Positions 9,870 to 20,438 of a stretch of DNA of 64,000 nucleotides are shown one piece after another. A program made the translations under genes and the position numbers. The number at the start of each line of letters is the position of its first letter. The first letter of the stretch is position 1. The stretch comes from Perognathus longimembris pacificus. Its lineage: Eukaryota > Chordata > Mammalia > Rodentia > Heteromyidae. The notes under the pieces were generated by a model that was not told the origin of the DNA, ran no database searches, and was given only the letters and a program-made list of their open reading frames with translations. The DNA is taken from contig NC_063177.1 in NCBI RefSeq assembly GCF_023159225.1, positions 15,276,673 to 15,340,672 of the forward strand, in the 5' to 3' direction.

Positions 9870-11840
9870 TTGGACTGGGAATGCCAATCTACAAGCACCT
9901 ATGAGCACCGTTTAAGACCCAAAGCAGCCCTTATCAAGCACTGTTGTGTAAATTTTACAAGTTCACAGTTATATACAGATACCCTGTATACCTGTCTATA
10001 AAATTAGATTTGGTGTTCCTAAAGAATACAATTTCAATATAGCAACTGATCCTGGGCCCTGTAATCAGTAGTTACTTATTTACTGTTACAACCCTATAAG
10101 CAGTTCTTGTTTTTATATTAAGTTCTTTTAGGACTGGCTTTCTCTATGAACCCCTTTGATTCACTCAGATTAAGCTGGGATACCCTCTATCCAATAACCA
10201 GGAGTCAATGGAAACTGGAGGTCCAGGCAGTAAGTCTGGAGGTTAAGTTGGAGGTAGTAAAGAGAATAGAATAAAATGTATTGGGGAGGGGTGGTGGTGG
10301 TTTTGGTTTAGTTTCAGTGACGTGGAAATGTGGAGAAGAGTAGAATCAGTAGAAAGAACAAGGTTAAAATGATTGACAATGGAGAGTTAGCAGAAAAGAG
10401 TGGTGGTGTTATTCATAGGAAAGTAATTTTTAGAGAAAGAGAATGCAAAGAGAGAAATAAAGTAAAGATAGTGGAAGACAGATGCACAAAACAGAGAAAA
10501 ATTATTTAAAAAATAAAAAAATAAAAAGGAAAAAAAAAACCAGAAAAGGAACAACCCAAACAAACAGCAAAGAAAAAAAAACTTGATAAAACAAACAGGT
10601 AAAAATGGAAAACAAAACAAACAATCAAACAAAAAAACTGACGACGTTTCAGAAGTGAAAAGAAAAAGAAAAAAAAATGGAGTCCTCCTTGTCTGGGTGG
10701 TCTTTCCCGTCTCTGGTTTCCTTGCAATGGTCTGCAGTCTATTTTGCTGCTTGGCTGTGTTTGACTTGATTTCAGTTTGCAGGGGGTGGTTCTGTTCTGA
10801 TCCTTCACCTCTGTTGGTGCGATCCTGGGTCTCTGTGGTTTGCACAGCTTGCTGGCAGTCCTTGGCGTCCTCTGTAGATGGGGACTTGAGGAGTCTCAGG
10901 AACCGTAGCTCCTCTGTCTGCTGTGGGGCCGCTGCCTTTAACGCCTGGCTATGAATAGGCTGTGGACTCAGCAGAGCGGGGCACCTTTGGCCTGTTTTAT
11001 CCAACTGAGAGTTGCTTGCCTGGGGGAGGCTACTTGCTCCTGGGCGGGGCGGCCTCCTTGGTGGAGGTGGCTATGGAGTGCAGCTCTGTTTCGGGCTGGG
11101 AATTGGGCTTCCTCTGTGACGGGACTGTTTAACTTTCTCAGAAACTGTTTGTTCCCCTGTCTGGTGTTTCTGTGCCACCGGGAGCTGCTCTCTGCATTCG
11201 CTGTAAATTTAGAAATTCTGGCGGGCAGGACGGGCAACTCTGGCTGAGCCGTGGCCCAGGACATGCCTCCCTCCTGGGCAGGGTGTGTTCTCCTGGGCGG
11301 AGGTGACTCTCACAGGTCGGTCCCTCTTGCCCTTTTCAAAGATGGCTACTTTGACCTCACTTTCCCCAGGCCCGCTTTAGTTCCAATCTGGTCTGACCCA
11401 ATGCCAGTGGCAAAGATGGTGCTTTGCTCTGGTGGTGGGGGAAGGGTTGCCTTCCAGAAGCTGCTCTGTGGGCGCGAGTGGGAATGTCTTTCGTGGGGTA
11501 CTCACGCTTTCTCTGTGATTTCAGGTCGTCCGTGCTCAGCCGCCGTCTGGAGTATTTCTCCCTGGTCTACGCTGTGTGCTTTAGCTGCATGGCTTGCGGG
11601 TTGCTGTGCCAGGCGCTGTGCCGGCGCCGGCACTGGCGTGGCAGTGGGATGCTGCCCGGAGCTCAAATCTGTGTTTTCAGACGAGCAAAGTCGATTTTTC
11701 CTTCCTGGCCAGAATCCCTGTACTGTTAGAACTTACTGTAGCTGTCTTTCTAGGCGTAAAAGTTTCTATGGGGTGATAAAACTACGGTGTCGGAGGGAGC
11801 GCAACTAGTGCTCTGCAGCTCTTCCGCTGTCTTCTCCCCG
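9870..11840 (-). promoter_or_regulatory. L1-A 5' UTR / internal promoter
   Basis: About 2 kb upstream of ORF1 on the minus strand. The distal part (about 10690-11840) is GC- and CpG-rich, typical of an L1 internal RNA polymerase II promoter. The proximal part (10500-10680) is a strong purine (A-rich) tract on the plus strand. Two AAAGATGG words on the plus strand, near 11337 and 11412, resemble YY1 core sites but lie in the antisense direction. Unlike L1-B, no YY1-type word sits at the extreme 5' end. Confidence 0.7.
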
Positions 11841-11854
11841 GACATTACATTTTG

Positions 11855-12039
11855 ATAGGAATTGAATTGATTGCTTTAAATAGCACACACATCTATATAA
11901 TAGTAATTCTGCTAAGGCATCGGCCTTATGCTTTGTGGCATCAGTGGCATTAGCCACTGACACCTGGGGGGAAGCATTTCTTCCTTTTGCATCTTATAGA
12001 CTAGTTTGAGGAGCATTGCTGTTATCTTTTTAAATTGTG
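11855..12039. other. Unassigned DNA
   Basis: A possible decayed L1 ORF2 trace on the minus strand (gataggaattgaattgattgcttt resembles L1 text) but too short and diverged to call. Confidence 0.3.
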
Positions 12040-12267
12040 CCATACTGGGGCTTGAACTCAGGGCTTGGGCACTGTCACTAAGCTTTTGTGCTTGTGGCTA
12101 GCACTCTACCACTTGAGCCATGGCTCCACTTCTTCCTTTTTTTGTGGTTAATTGGAGACAAGAATCTCAGACTTTCCTGCTCAGCTAGCTTTGAATCTTG
12201 ATCCTTAGATCTCTGCCTCCTGGGTAGCTAGGGAATACAGACCTGAGCCACCAGAGCCTGGCTGGCT
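12040..12267 (-). mobile_element. B1-Geo dimeric SINE
   Basis: On the minus strand there is a 7SL/B1-like half (pattern GGTGGCTCAGG...TAGCTACCCAGGAGGCAGAGATCT) followed by a Geo half. It is diverged, so older than the IDL-Geo copies. Confidence 0.8.
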
Positions 12268-12284
12268 TTTCAAAGAACTAACTT

Positions 12285-12870
12285 TTGTCTAATTGTTTCA
12301 GTTGTTCTTTTAGTATCACTTTTGTTGATTTCTGCCCTGACATTTGTTATTTATTTCCTATTTCTTTTGGGTTCAGTTTGTTCTTATTTTCCTAACAGTT
12401 TGAGATACATGCTAGGGTATTGCTTTGAAATTCCACTGACTTTTTATTTATTTATATTTTTATTATCTTTAAGTAGTTATACAAAGGAATTGCCACTTAA
12501 AGCAGTTTATGGCTACAGTGCATCTTCATAAAAATCAAATTCCACTGACTTTTTAAATGTAGGCATTCTTATCTAGCAACTTTCTTCTCAACACTATCTT
12601 TTCTATGTCCTAATGGTTCTGATAACTTATGTCACCATTTTCATCTGATTCTAGGGATTTTTGGATTTCTTACCTCATTTATTTACTGACCCACTGATCA
12701 ATCAAAAGCAAATGATTCAGTCTTCAAAAGCTAGATCCTGTGGCATAATTTATCGTTATTAGTTCCTAGTTTTATTCCATTGTGATTTGAGAAAACTCAG
12801 GAGGTTAGTGCCATTTCATGTATTTGTTAAATGTCCAATGTTGAAAAACATTTGCTTCAATTATACAAGA
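12285..12870 (-). mobile_element. Old L1 ORF2 fragment
   Basis: Antisense L1 phrases are readable: an 'aactaacttttgtct' block, 'gttgatttctgccctga' and 'ttattccattgtgatttgagaaaa'. They correspond to the ORF2 linker between endonuclease and RT. A 90-bp piece at about 12440-12535 (agtagttatacaaag...gccacttaaag) looks like the 3' end of another old L1 and may be a separate insertion. Confidence 0.65.
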
Positions 12871-13865
12871 ACTCACAGCTAAAAAACCAACAATTGCACA
12901 CTAAAAAAAGCATCTCTTGGAGTATAATTTTCCAGGATCACCTAGGCAAGACAAAAAAAAAAAAAAAGTCCTTCTCTTCTATATATTGACCAGTTCTGTA
13001 ACACACCCTTTTAATAGAAGGTCCCATGGTGAGAGAAAATGTCTGGAACAATAAACATTTCGGTGTTAATGTTAGTATGTCTGTACATTTATTGGATCAA
13101 ATCATGTAAAAGTCCCAATTGCGAGCACCAGAGGCAGAGGGACTTTCATTCTTAGAGCAGACTCTACTCATCTTACAGAAGACTCAAATCTCAGTAACAA
13201 GAATTCTGGATCAAATCAGAACTGTATGAATTTTAGTTCATCCATTCATCCATTTCTTCAACTCTCATTAGCAAATCTCACAGCTTCTCTTTTTCATTCT
13301 CCTACTATTTCATCCACTCCTTACCACAGGACCATAGTCCTAGATGAAGATGACACTCTTTCTCCTTTCTGTGCCTCAGTCCCCTTCATCACAATTCATT
13401 TACGTAGTAGTGCACAAGGACGGAGATCTGATCATTTTTCCTGCATACTTATTTTCAAAGCTACAAATAATACATTATTTCTCAACTTGTTTCTACCTCT
13501 ATAGTCCTATGAACTAAGCAGTAAGGCTGGACTTACAAGTCATAATTTGCTGCCTCTTATCTTGCACCTCTGCATTTTCTCCTGAATATTGCTGTCCTCT
13601 CTTTATGTTTCTTTCCTCCATGTATCCTTCAGACTTATCATGTCATTTGCCCAGCGGAACATGTTGTATGTGTCTAGATCAGGTGAGACCTGCTTCTGTG
13701 TTCCCACAGCATCCTGATCCATCCTGATCCATAATGATCAATACCCTGGAGCACTGGTTTCTAGCTGACTTAGAGTTTATCTGATCGCAAATTCCATGCA
13801 GGTCAGGTCATGTCTGACTAACGAACACAAAAAAGCCAGCACTTGGGATGGTGCCTGAATATCTT
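12871..13865. other. Intergenic, no gene seen
   Basis: No conserved protein is recognisable in the short open frames. The text near 12918-12955 (ttggagtataattttccaggatcacct) resembles 46470-46510 and may be a hAT-type MITE trace. Confidence 0.4.
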
Positions 13866-14104
13866 TTTGTTGTTGTTGTTGTTGTTGGTCTTGGGGCTTG
13901 AACTCTGGGCTTGGGTGCTGTGCCTGAGCTCCTTTGCTCAAGGGTCTACCAGTTGAGCAACAGCGCCGCTTCCAGATTTTTCTGTGATTAATTGGAGATA
14001 AGAACTTCATGGACTTTTCTTCCCAGGCTGACTTCAACCTCCAATCCTCAGATCTCAGCCTCTTGAGTAGCTAGGATTACAGGAGTGAGCCACCAGTACC
14101 TAGT
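13866..14104 (-). mobile_element. B1-Geo dimeric SINE with (GTT)n tail
   Basis: Minus strand: a B1-like half ending at the ctcaagaggctgagatctg-type block, then the Geo half, then an AAC-rich tail read on the plus strand as repeated TTG (13867-13887). Confidence 0.8.
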
Positions 14105-14199
14105 GGACTTTGGAGAGATTCCCAAGAGACAGCCTTTCAACAAAATCTGACTCCATGTAAACAAGACCTAGGAGAGGCACAGTGCTAACAACAGACACA

Positions 14200-14424
14200 T
14201 TGTGCCAGTACTGGGGCCCAAATTCATGGCCTGAAGTTCTTGCCTGGCTTTTCTGCTCAAGGCTAACACTCTACTATTTCAGCTACTCCTGGATGTGGAT
14301 GCAGCTTTTTGGCACTTCATTGGAGGTGAGAGTCTTTGCTGCTCAGGCTGGTTTAGAACCACAGTCCTCAGGTCTCAGCCTCTCGAGTAGCTAGGATTAT
14401 AGGCTTGAGCCACCAGTGCCTGGA
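14200..14424 (-). mobile_element. B1-Geo dimeric SINE
   Basis: The same two-part structure on the minus strand, with the 'tagctaggattataggcttgagccaccag' B1 edge visible at the right. It is diverged in the Geo half. Confidence 0.75.
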
Positions 14425-14437
14425 TGGATTAGACTTC

Positions 14438-14642
14438 TTTGAATTTTTTTTTTCCAATCCTGGGGCTTGAACTCAGGGCCTGTGCACTGTCCCTAAGCTT
14501 CATTGTACTCAAGGCTAGCACTCTACCACTTGGGCCACAGTGCCACTTCCCACTTTTTCTGTTTATGTGGTGCTGAGGAATCAAAACTAGGGCTTCATGC
14601 ATGCGAGGCAAGCACTCTACTGCTAGGCCATATTCCCAGCCT
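14438..14642 (-). mobile_element. IDL-Geo SINE
   Basis: A minus-strand dimer ending in the ID-like 'ggctgggaatatggcctag' start at the right edge and a poly(A) tail at the left (T run 14446-14454). Its substitutions suggest an older copy. Confidence 0.85.
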
Positions 14643-14855
14643 TTCTTTGACTTTTTGTATGTTCAAATATGGAGAAATTTAAGAAATAATAAAATAAGAG
14701 AATTTCCACAGTTCATGTTCAATTCTTTCTCAGGTCAAGATTTCCTCACCTTTCTAGGAAAATCTTAAAAGCACTCATCACTGTCATTATCCCAACCACC
14801 CTATATATGTCATACTACCTCCCAGTGCCATGCATCACAAGGCCATAAACTGACA

Positions 14856-14857
<2 letters not shown>

Positions 14858-14907
<50 letters not shown>
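14858..14907. repeat. (GT)n microsatellite
   Basis: About 25 uninterrupted GT units, adjoining the tail of the neighbouring SINE. Confidence 0.95.
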
Positions 14908-14908
<1 letters not shown>

Positions 14909-15108
14909 CAGTCCTGGAGCTTGAACTCAGGGCCTAGATGCTGTCCCTGAACTTTTGTGCTCAAGAATAGTGTTCTATTAACTTTGAGCCACATGGAAGT
15001 TTCTGGCTTTTTAGTAGTTAATTAGAGATAAGAGTCTCACAGTCTTTCTGGCCCAGGGTTGTTTTGAACCTTGATCTTCAGATCCATGAGCCATTGATGC
15101 CCAGCTAG
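14908..15108 (-). mobile_element. B1-Geo SINE, diverged
   Basis: The Geo half (ccagtcctggagcttgaactcaggg) is clear. The B1 half is shortened. The GT microsatellite lies where the tail would be. Confidence 0.7.
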
Positions 15109-15654
15109 CTGACATTTTAATTGCTTTTTTCAATCCCTGTTCTTTGCACTTGGCAAGGTCATCATCAGGATGAGGTAGTGTAGAGCAACCAAGTTTTCCT
15201 TGGTAATCAATATCAAGTACCAAGGCTGAATGACACCTCTGTCATTTACATATTGGTTTAGAGAAGAATCCAGACAGTCTAGAGATGTGGACCATTTAAA
15301 AAAGCTTATTTATTATCCTTTTACTTTTCCATCTTGAAAAGTGTCTGTCCAGTTCCATTGCCAATTATTTTTCATTACTTAATTCTTTCCATTCTTTATA
15401 TATTCCAGCTAGTAAGCCCTTGTTGGATGAATAACTGGCAACAACGTTCTCTTATTCTGTAGATTTTCTCTTCACTCTATTGACACTTTCTTTTGCTGTG
15501 TGGGAACTTTCTGACTTCATTCAACAGAATTCATCAGTTCTTATTGTTATTTCCTGAGCAATTATGGTCTTGTGCAGTAATTCTGTACTGATGGCTAAAT
15601 ATTGAGGAGTTTCCGTTATGTTTTGCTAACAGTTTTCAAGTTTTCTTGGTTAGG

Positions 15655-15770
15655 TGGTGTTTAGGTCTCTTGGACCTTTCTGCCCAGTCTGGCTTTGAGC
15701 CAATCTTGATTCAAACAAGATTTAAACCTTTTGAGTAGCTAGGATTATGTGAGCAACCTATGCCTAGCAG
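15655..15770 (-). mobile_element. B1-type SINE fragment
   Basis: 'tgcccagtctggctttgagcc' and 'gagtagctaggattatgtgagcaac' are the B1-like half; no clear Geo half is seen. Confidence 0.55.
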
Positions 15771-16303
15771 TTTTCAACTTTAAATTCCTACAGTAAGTCT
15801 TTAATCCACTTTGAGCTGATTTTATGTGTGTGTTGGTGGGGGAGGGGTACAGGGTGAAAGACAACTATTGAGCTTCACTCTTCTACCCAGCACCATTTTT
15901 TAAAGAGGCTGTATGGTCTTGAGTGTATGATTTTTAGAGCTGTACCTGCTTGACCTTATTAATGGCATACTAAAGTTGCACTTCATCTCAATCATAATGG
16001 CTACCATAAAAAAAGCAACAAATGATAGTAAGGATGTAGGGAAAAGGAATCCTATTCTGTAGTGGGAAGGTAAACTAGTCAGGTCACAATGCACACCAGA
16101 ATGGAACTTTCTCAAAAAGTTAAAAATAGAACTTCCAAATAATCGAGCTCTGCCACTTATAGATATATACCCAAATGAATCAATATCTGCACACAGTAGA
16201 GAAACCTGCATAACCATGTTTATTTTGCAGTATTCACAATAGACAAACTATGGAACAGACCTTCTTCACCACTAATGAATGAATGGAATAAAAAATGTGA
16301 TGA

Positions 16304-16507
16304 GCTGGACACTGGTGGCTCAGGCCTATAATCATAGCTAGGAGACTGAGATCTGAGGATCACGGTTTGAAGTTAGCCCAGGCAGAAAAGTGACAGTGAG
16401 ACATTTATCTCCAATTAACTACTCAAAAAACTGGTAGAGCACTAGCCTTGAGCAAAAGAGCCCAAGGCCTGGGCAGGCTCTTAGTGTGAGCCCCACAATG
16501 GGTAAAA
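16304..16507 (+). mobile_element. B1-Geo dimeric SINE
   Basis: Plus strand: 'ctggtggctcaggcctataatcatagctagg' (B1 half), then 'ctggtagagcactagccttgagcaaaagagccc' (Geo half). Confidence 0.8.
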
Positions 16508-16698
16508 GAATGTGATGTTTATACAAAAAGATGTTGGTTCACTTGTAAAGAAGAGTGAAATTATAGTATTTGCTGTGATATGTATGGAACTAAAGATCAT
16601 TGTGTTTAGTGAAATAGTTCAGTTCCATAAAGAAAAATATTATTGCATGCTCTTTTCTCATTTGGAGAATCTAGAGGAAAAATGAAAACATCAGTGTC

Positions 16699-17147
16699 TG
16701 TAGGGAGCGGATCCAGCAGTTATTCTCACTTTGATCTCTGGCTGTGTTGCTATCACCAGGATATGCTAAGTGCAAGGATATTTGTTTACTAGTATCTCTG
16801 CCACTACCCGGAATTGCTTTGCTATGTCCGCTTTGCTATGTCTGCTGGAGTACATTCCTATGTTAATCAGCCTCAGCCTGTCTTTACTGCCATCAAATGT
16901 GAACTTCAAAGCCTCTTTGTGTTCTTGAATTTTAGCAACCCTATGCTATTCCCTGGTTCCAAAACTGCATATAAGCTGGAAGTTAAGAATAAACTTGGCT
17001 GCAGTCTTGAGTTACAATCTTAAGTTGCAGACTTCCCGACCCCATCTTTGCCTCTTGTCTTTTTTCTCTTGTCTTGTATTTTTCCTTTTCTTTAATCCTC
17101 GCCCCCCTCATTCAGGATTCCCTTTTCACTGCTGGCTGGCTCCGGCA
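16699..17147 (+). mobile_element. ERV-1 5' LTR
   Basis: A 449-bp LTR from TGTAGGG to CTCCGGCA, paired with 19985-20436. A TATA-like word (catataag, 16968-16975) and a polyadenylation signal (AATAAA, 16988-16993) lie close together, giving a short R region. The 6-bp duplication agtgtc (16693-16698) / agtgtt (20437-20442) flanks the provirus, the size betaretroviruses usually make. The LTRs differ by about a dozen substitutions and one 3-bp indel. Confidence 0.92.
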
Positions 17148-17150
17148 GAG

Positions 17151-17168
17151 TGGTGCCCGAACAGGGAC
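17151..17168 (+). other. ERV-1 primer binding site (tRNA-Lys type)
   Basis: TGGTGCCCGAACAGGGAC, three bases after the LTR end, matches the tRNA-Lys3 primer site with one C-to-T change. Confidence 0.9.
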
Positions 17169-17268
17169 TTGTACATTTGGAACGAGGGCAGAGGACCCCG
17201 CTCAGGTAAGGACGTCTGATCACTTGGGAAGGAGAGCGGGAGAGTGAGATAGTCAGGAGTAAGAAATT

Positions 17269-17650
17269 ATGGGACTAAGTAAAGGCTGCATGCTATATGT
17301 GCAGGCCCCCAAAGGCATGCTTCATGCCCGGGCAGTGAAAGTTGGCCAAAGTCACTTAGAACATTTCTTTCACTTTGTTGAGGAAGCATGCCCCCAGTTC
17401 CCAGAAGAAGGAACCAATAACTTAGAAACTTGGTAGAAAATTGGAAAAAAGACTCAGGAACATTATGATGCAAATGGCCCTGAGAAAACCCCAGTGGATG
17501 CTATTATTCTTTGGTATCTGGTCCGAGATTGCTTAGATCTTAGACATGAATGGATTAGATTCAATCAGTTGATCAGAGAAACTGAACAGGGATCTGATAA
17601 ACGTTGCCCAGCCCGGGAGCGTATGCTGCTGCCCAGGAAGAGCTGAGAAA
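17269..17650 (+). pseudogene. ERV-1 gag (matrix) stub
   Basis: The frame begins ATG GGA at 17269, giving an MG N-terminus of the kind that is myristoylated in retroviral matrix proteins. A TAG interrupts it after 55 codons (17434-17436). The same frame then continues with matrix-like sequence (DAIILWYLVRDCLDL) to a stop near 17646. No capsid or zinc knuckle follows. The assignment rests on position after the primer site and the matrix-like N-terminus. Confidence 0.7.
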
Positions 17651-17699
17651 ATTAATAAGATCTGAACCCAATGGGCTAGATATTACATTCCTGGGACAT

Positions 17700-18717
17700 T
17701 GCTTGGGACAATTTTATGGGCATAATTTCACATCATTGTCACTCCAACAAATTACTTCACTTTGCCTCTTCTTACCATTAAGTGAGGGCAATGCTATTAC
17801 GGATAAAGCTACTCAAATTTTTCTCACTCAAATTGACTTAGCAAAGCAATCACATGCTGCCCACCATCAAAACAGTCGTGGCCTTACATCAGCAATTTCA
17901 TATCACACGTGAGGTGGCTTGTCATATTGTAAAAACTTGTCCCAACTGTACTACCTTCCTACCTGTGCCCTCCAACGGCATTAACCCTCGAGGCTTAGTG
18001 GCCAAACATGTTTGGCAAATGGATGTTACCCACATTCCCTCTTTTGGACGGCTCCGCTTTGTCCATATTACCATAGACACTTACTCTAATTTTACTATGG
18101 CTACTCCTCTTATCGGGGAAGCTAGCAATCATTGTATCTCCCATGCCCTATGCTGCTTTGCTACTATGGGACTTCCTAAACATATTAAAACTGATAATGG
18201 TCCAGGATATGTTGAACGAGCTTTTCAAACTTTTTGCAAATCTTACCAAATTGTTCACTCTACAGGAATTCCCTATAATCCTCAAGGTCAAGGAATTTTT
18301 GAATGGGCCAATGGTTTGTTAAAATGTCAAATTTCTAAATTAAAAGGGGGGGGGGAATTATACCCCTCCTCTCCTGTTAATATTCTTTCTCATGCTTTAT
18401 TCGTACTAAATTTTTAAAATTTGGACTGTAATGGCCTTTCCAAAGCACAGCGGTTCTGGGAAAAGAGAGAACAAAGAGCTTTTGCCAAAGTTAAGTGGAA
18501 AGATCCTTTAACAGGTGCTTGGCACAGGCCCGATCCAATATTGACAAGGGGTCAAGGACATGTCTGTGTTTTTTCACAGGATGACAATGATGCCCGCTGG
18601 CTACCTGAGCGTTGCGTTCGGATTGTGGAAGCTCATCAGAATGGTACAAGCACTGACCCACTGGGCTTACATGCCAGATCCACCGATTGTGCACCCTGTG
18701 ACTTGGGAAGGAGCTGA
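17700..18717 (+). pseudogene. ERV-1 pol remnant: RNase H tail and integrase
   Basis: After the deletion junction (about 17650-17740), the end of RNase H is readable (LSEGNAITDKATQ, from about 17780). Integrase follows, after an apparent frame change around 17850-17910. The HHCC zinc domain is seen in HQQFH...CHIVKTCPNC. The DDE core has D in WQMDVTH, D in KTDNGPG and E in GIFEWANG. A TAA at 18415-18417 breaks the frame, after which the C-terminal domain continues in the same frame (VKWKDPLTGAWHRPDP, WLPERCVR). The final part overlaps the start of env in another frame, the normal betaretroviral layout. In life integrase joins viral DNA to the host chromosome; this copy is broken. Confidence 0.88.
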
Positions 18718-19873
18718 GGTGTTCGTCCATGTCAACAGATCAGCATACAGAACTAATTCTCAGCTGGTGGACTGGTCCGGAGCCAATCTCACTAACAAGT
18801 ACAACCCAGGTCTGTGGTGGATGAATGGACACCCTCAACGTCATGTCTGGACATTAGTGGCTGCCCTAAATAATGTCTCCTGGCCCACTTCTTCTTTAAA
18901 AAATATTATGAGTTGTGTAACACCTCCTTATGCCATTATGTATGGACCTTTTAATATTTCTATAGGAGCCATGTATTTCAATGTTACTTATACTAACTGT
19001 TCTTTTACAAATTGCTTGTATAATGGTCTTACTGATTCTGTAATTGTTATTAAGCAGCCTCCATTTGTCATGCTTCCTGTGAACATATCTTAAGCTTGGT
19101 ATGAAGAAACAGGTAGTCAAGTGTTAATACATTTAAAAGAGCTCATGCACCCTAGACGATATATAGGGCTATTGGTAGCAGGCATTGTAGCCTTTATTTC
19201 CTTTGCTGCCTCAGCTGCAGCAGCTACTGTGGCTTTGACACAAAGTGTGCAGACTTCTCACTATGTTAATCAGCTTGCTCATAATACTATGCAAGCCCTG
19301 CACTTTCAAGGCAGAATTGATGATAAGGTAGAACAGAAATTAGAAGCATTGTATGAATTTGTGTTGTCTCTGGGAAAACAAATTCATGCTTTACAAACTT
19401 TGCAATGGGTGCGCTGTCATGCTGGGTTTGACTTTATCTGTGTGACCCTCCATAAATATAATGGGTCAAAATATCCTTGGGAACAAGTTGTAGCACATCT
19501 AAATGGTATTTGGCACCATAATAATTTGTCCTTAGATCTCTTTCAACTCCATAGGCAAATAGCTGGACTAGAACAAGCTCCACCTCTGGACTCTAAAGTG
19601 GCAGAAACAGCAAAAGAACTGTTTGAACAACTTCAACAGTATATCCCTTCCTTGACTAATGTTAAGGGGCTGATAATGACATTGCTTGGCCCAGGGATAC
19701 TTTTGCTGATGGTTTTCCTATGCCTTCCTTGTATTGTACACATATTGCAAAACTCTTTCATGAGTGTAGCCAGTCAGCTGCATAAGATCAAGCTCCAAGT
19801 GAATGAATTTTCCCCTGAGAGGAACCGCAGCCAGAGACGGGTGAGAGGGGGTCTCAGTCTGACCAACCTATGA
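18560..19873 (+). pseudogene. ERV-1 env remnant (short SU plus TM)
   Basis: One frame runs from about 18560 to 19873 with a single TAA at 19091-19093. The SU part (about 177 residues) keeps a WAYMPDPP block near its start and several N-glycosylation sites, but it is less than half the usual SU length, so an internal deletion is likely. The TM part (from about 19094) is open for some 250 residues. It has a dibasic site before a hydrophobic, alanine-rich fusion-peptide-like stretch (about 19160-19230), a heptad-like region, two cysteines spaced as in betaretroviral TM, and a membrane anchor near 19670-19750 followed by a cytoplasmic tail. The similarity is to MMTV/HERV-K type envelopes. It is broken and lacks most receptor-binding sequence. 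Confidence 0.88.
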
Positions 19874-19984
19874 CAGGGCCTTCAGCTTTGCTCAGAAGAC
19901 GATCCCGAGGACGGGTAAGGCAGGCTAGGTGACCCACCCAACCTAAGACCGGAGGGTTTGCTTCTTTAAACAAAGATGGGTAGA

Positions 19985-20436
19985 TGTAGGGAGTGGAGCC
20001 AGCAGCTATTCTCACTTTGATCTCTGGCTGTGTTGCTATCACCAGGATATGCTAAGTGCAAGGACATTTGTTTACTAGTATCTCTGCCACTACCCAGAAT
20101 TGCTTTGCTATGTTTGCTTTGCTATGTCCTCTGGAGTACATTCCTATGTTAATCAACCTCATCCTGTCTTTACTGCCATCAAATGTTGTGAACTTCAAAG
20201 CCTCTTTGTGTTCTTGAATTTTAGCAACCCTATGCTATTCCCTGGTTCCAAAACTGCATATAAGCTGGAAGTTAAGAATAAACTTGGCTGCAGTCTTGAG
20301 TTACAATCTTAAGTTGCAGACTTCCCGACCCCATCTTTGCCTCTTGTCTTTTTTCTCTTGTCTTGTATTTTTCCTTTTCTTTAATCCTCGCCCCCCTCAT
20401 TCAGGATTCCCTTTTCACCGCTGGCTGGCTCCAGCA
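19985..20436 (+). mobile_element. ERV-1 3' LTR
   Basis: A 452-bp copy of 16699-17147, from TGTAGGG to CTCCAGCA, with AATAAA at 20277-20282. The purine-rich aaacaaagatgggtaga just before it is a weak polypurine tract. Confidence 0.92.
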
Positions 20437-20438
20437 AG

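Larger units (their letters stand above)
3917..11840 (-). mobile_element. Full-length LINE-1 (L1-A), nearly intact
   Basis: The element runs on the minus strand: a 5' UTR (about 11840-9870), ORF1 (9869-8787), a short spacer now holding two SINEs, ORF2 (8285-4437) and a 3' UTR with poly(A) (4436-3917). A 13-bp target-site duplication, gacattacatttt, lies at 3905-3917 and 11841-11853. This confirms a complete retrotransposition product, although the poly(T) run makes the inner edge fuzzy. Without the two SINEs it is about 7.5 kb. ORF1 is open and ORF2 has a single in-frame stop, so it is a recent insertion. Domain details are under the ORF entries. Confidence 0.93.
15290..16697 (+). mobile_element. 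5'-inverted old L1 insertion
   Basis: The left part (15290-15958) is L1 ORF2 on the minus strand, ending at the 'ccagcaccattttttaaagaggct' block. The right part (15959-16695) is the following ORF2 C-terminal and 3'-UTR sequence on the plus strand ('catctcaatcataatggctacc', 'tacccaaatgaatcaatatc', 'agatcattgtgtttagtgaaat'). An upstream segment inverted next to the downstream segment is the signature of twin priming. SINE fragments interrupt it at 15655-15770 and 16304-16507. The 3' end is cut by ERV-1. Confidence 0.7.
16699..20436 (+). mobile_element. ERV-1: deleted class II (betaretrovirus-like) provirus
   Basis: The order is LTR, Lys-type primer binding site, gag matrix stub, RNase H tail, integrase, env, purine-rich tract and LTR, all on the plus strand. 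Capsid, nucleocapsid, protease and the reverse transcriptase core are missing, and the SU part of env is short. At 3.7 kb it is less than half a normal provirus. The integrase and env are of the mouse mammary tumour virus / HERV-K type. It cannot encode a complete virus. Confidence 0.92.

Noticed and set aside
10583..11808. Overlapping open frames in GC-rich DNA
   Set aside because: They lie in the L1-A 5' UTR, low complexity or cysteine/serine-rich, without conserved domains.
10690..11840. CpG-rich block as a host gene promoter island
   Set aside because: It is the internal promoter of L1-A, joined to ORF1 and bounded by the element's target duplication.
13226..13504. 92-codon plus-strand frame in unique DNA
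   Set aside because: No domain, no neighbouring exon signals, composition ordinary for non-coding DNA.
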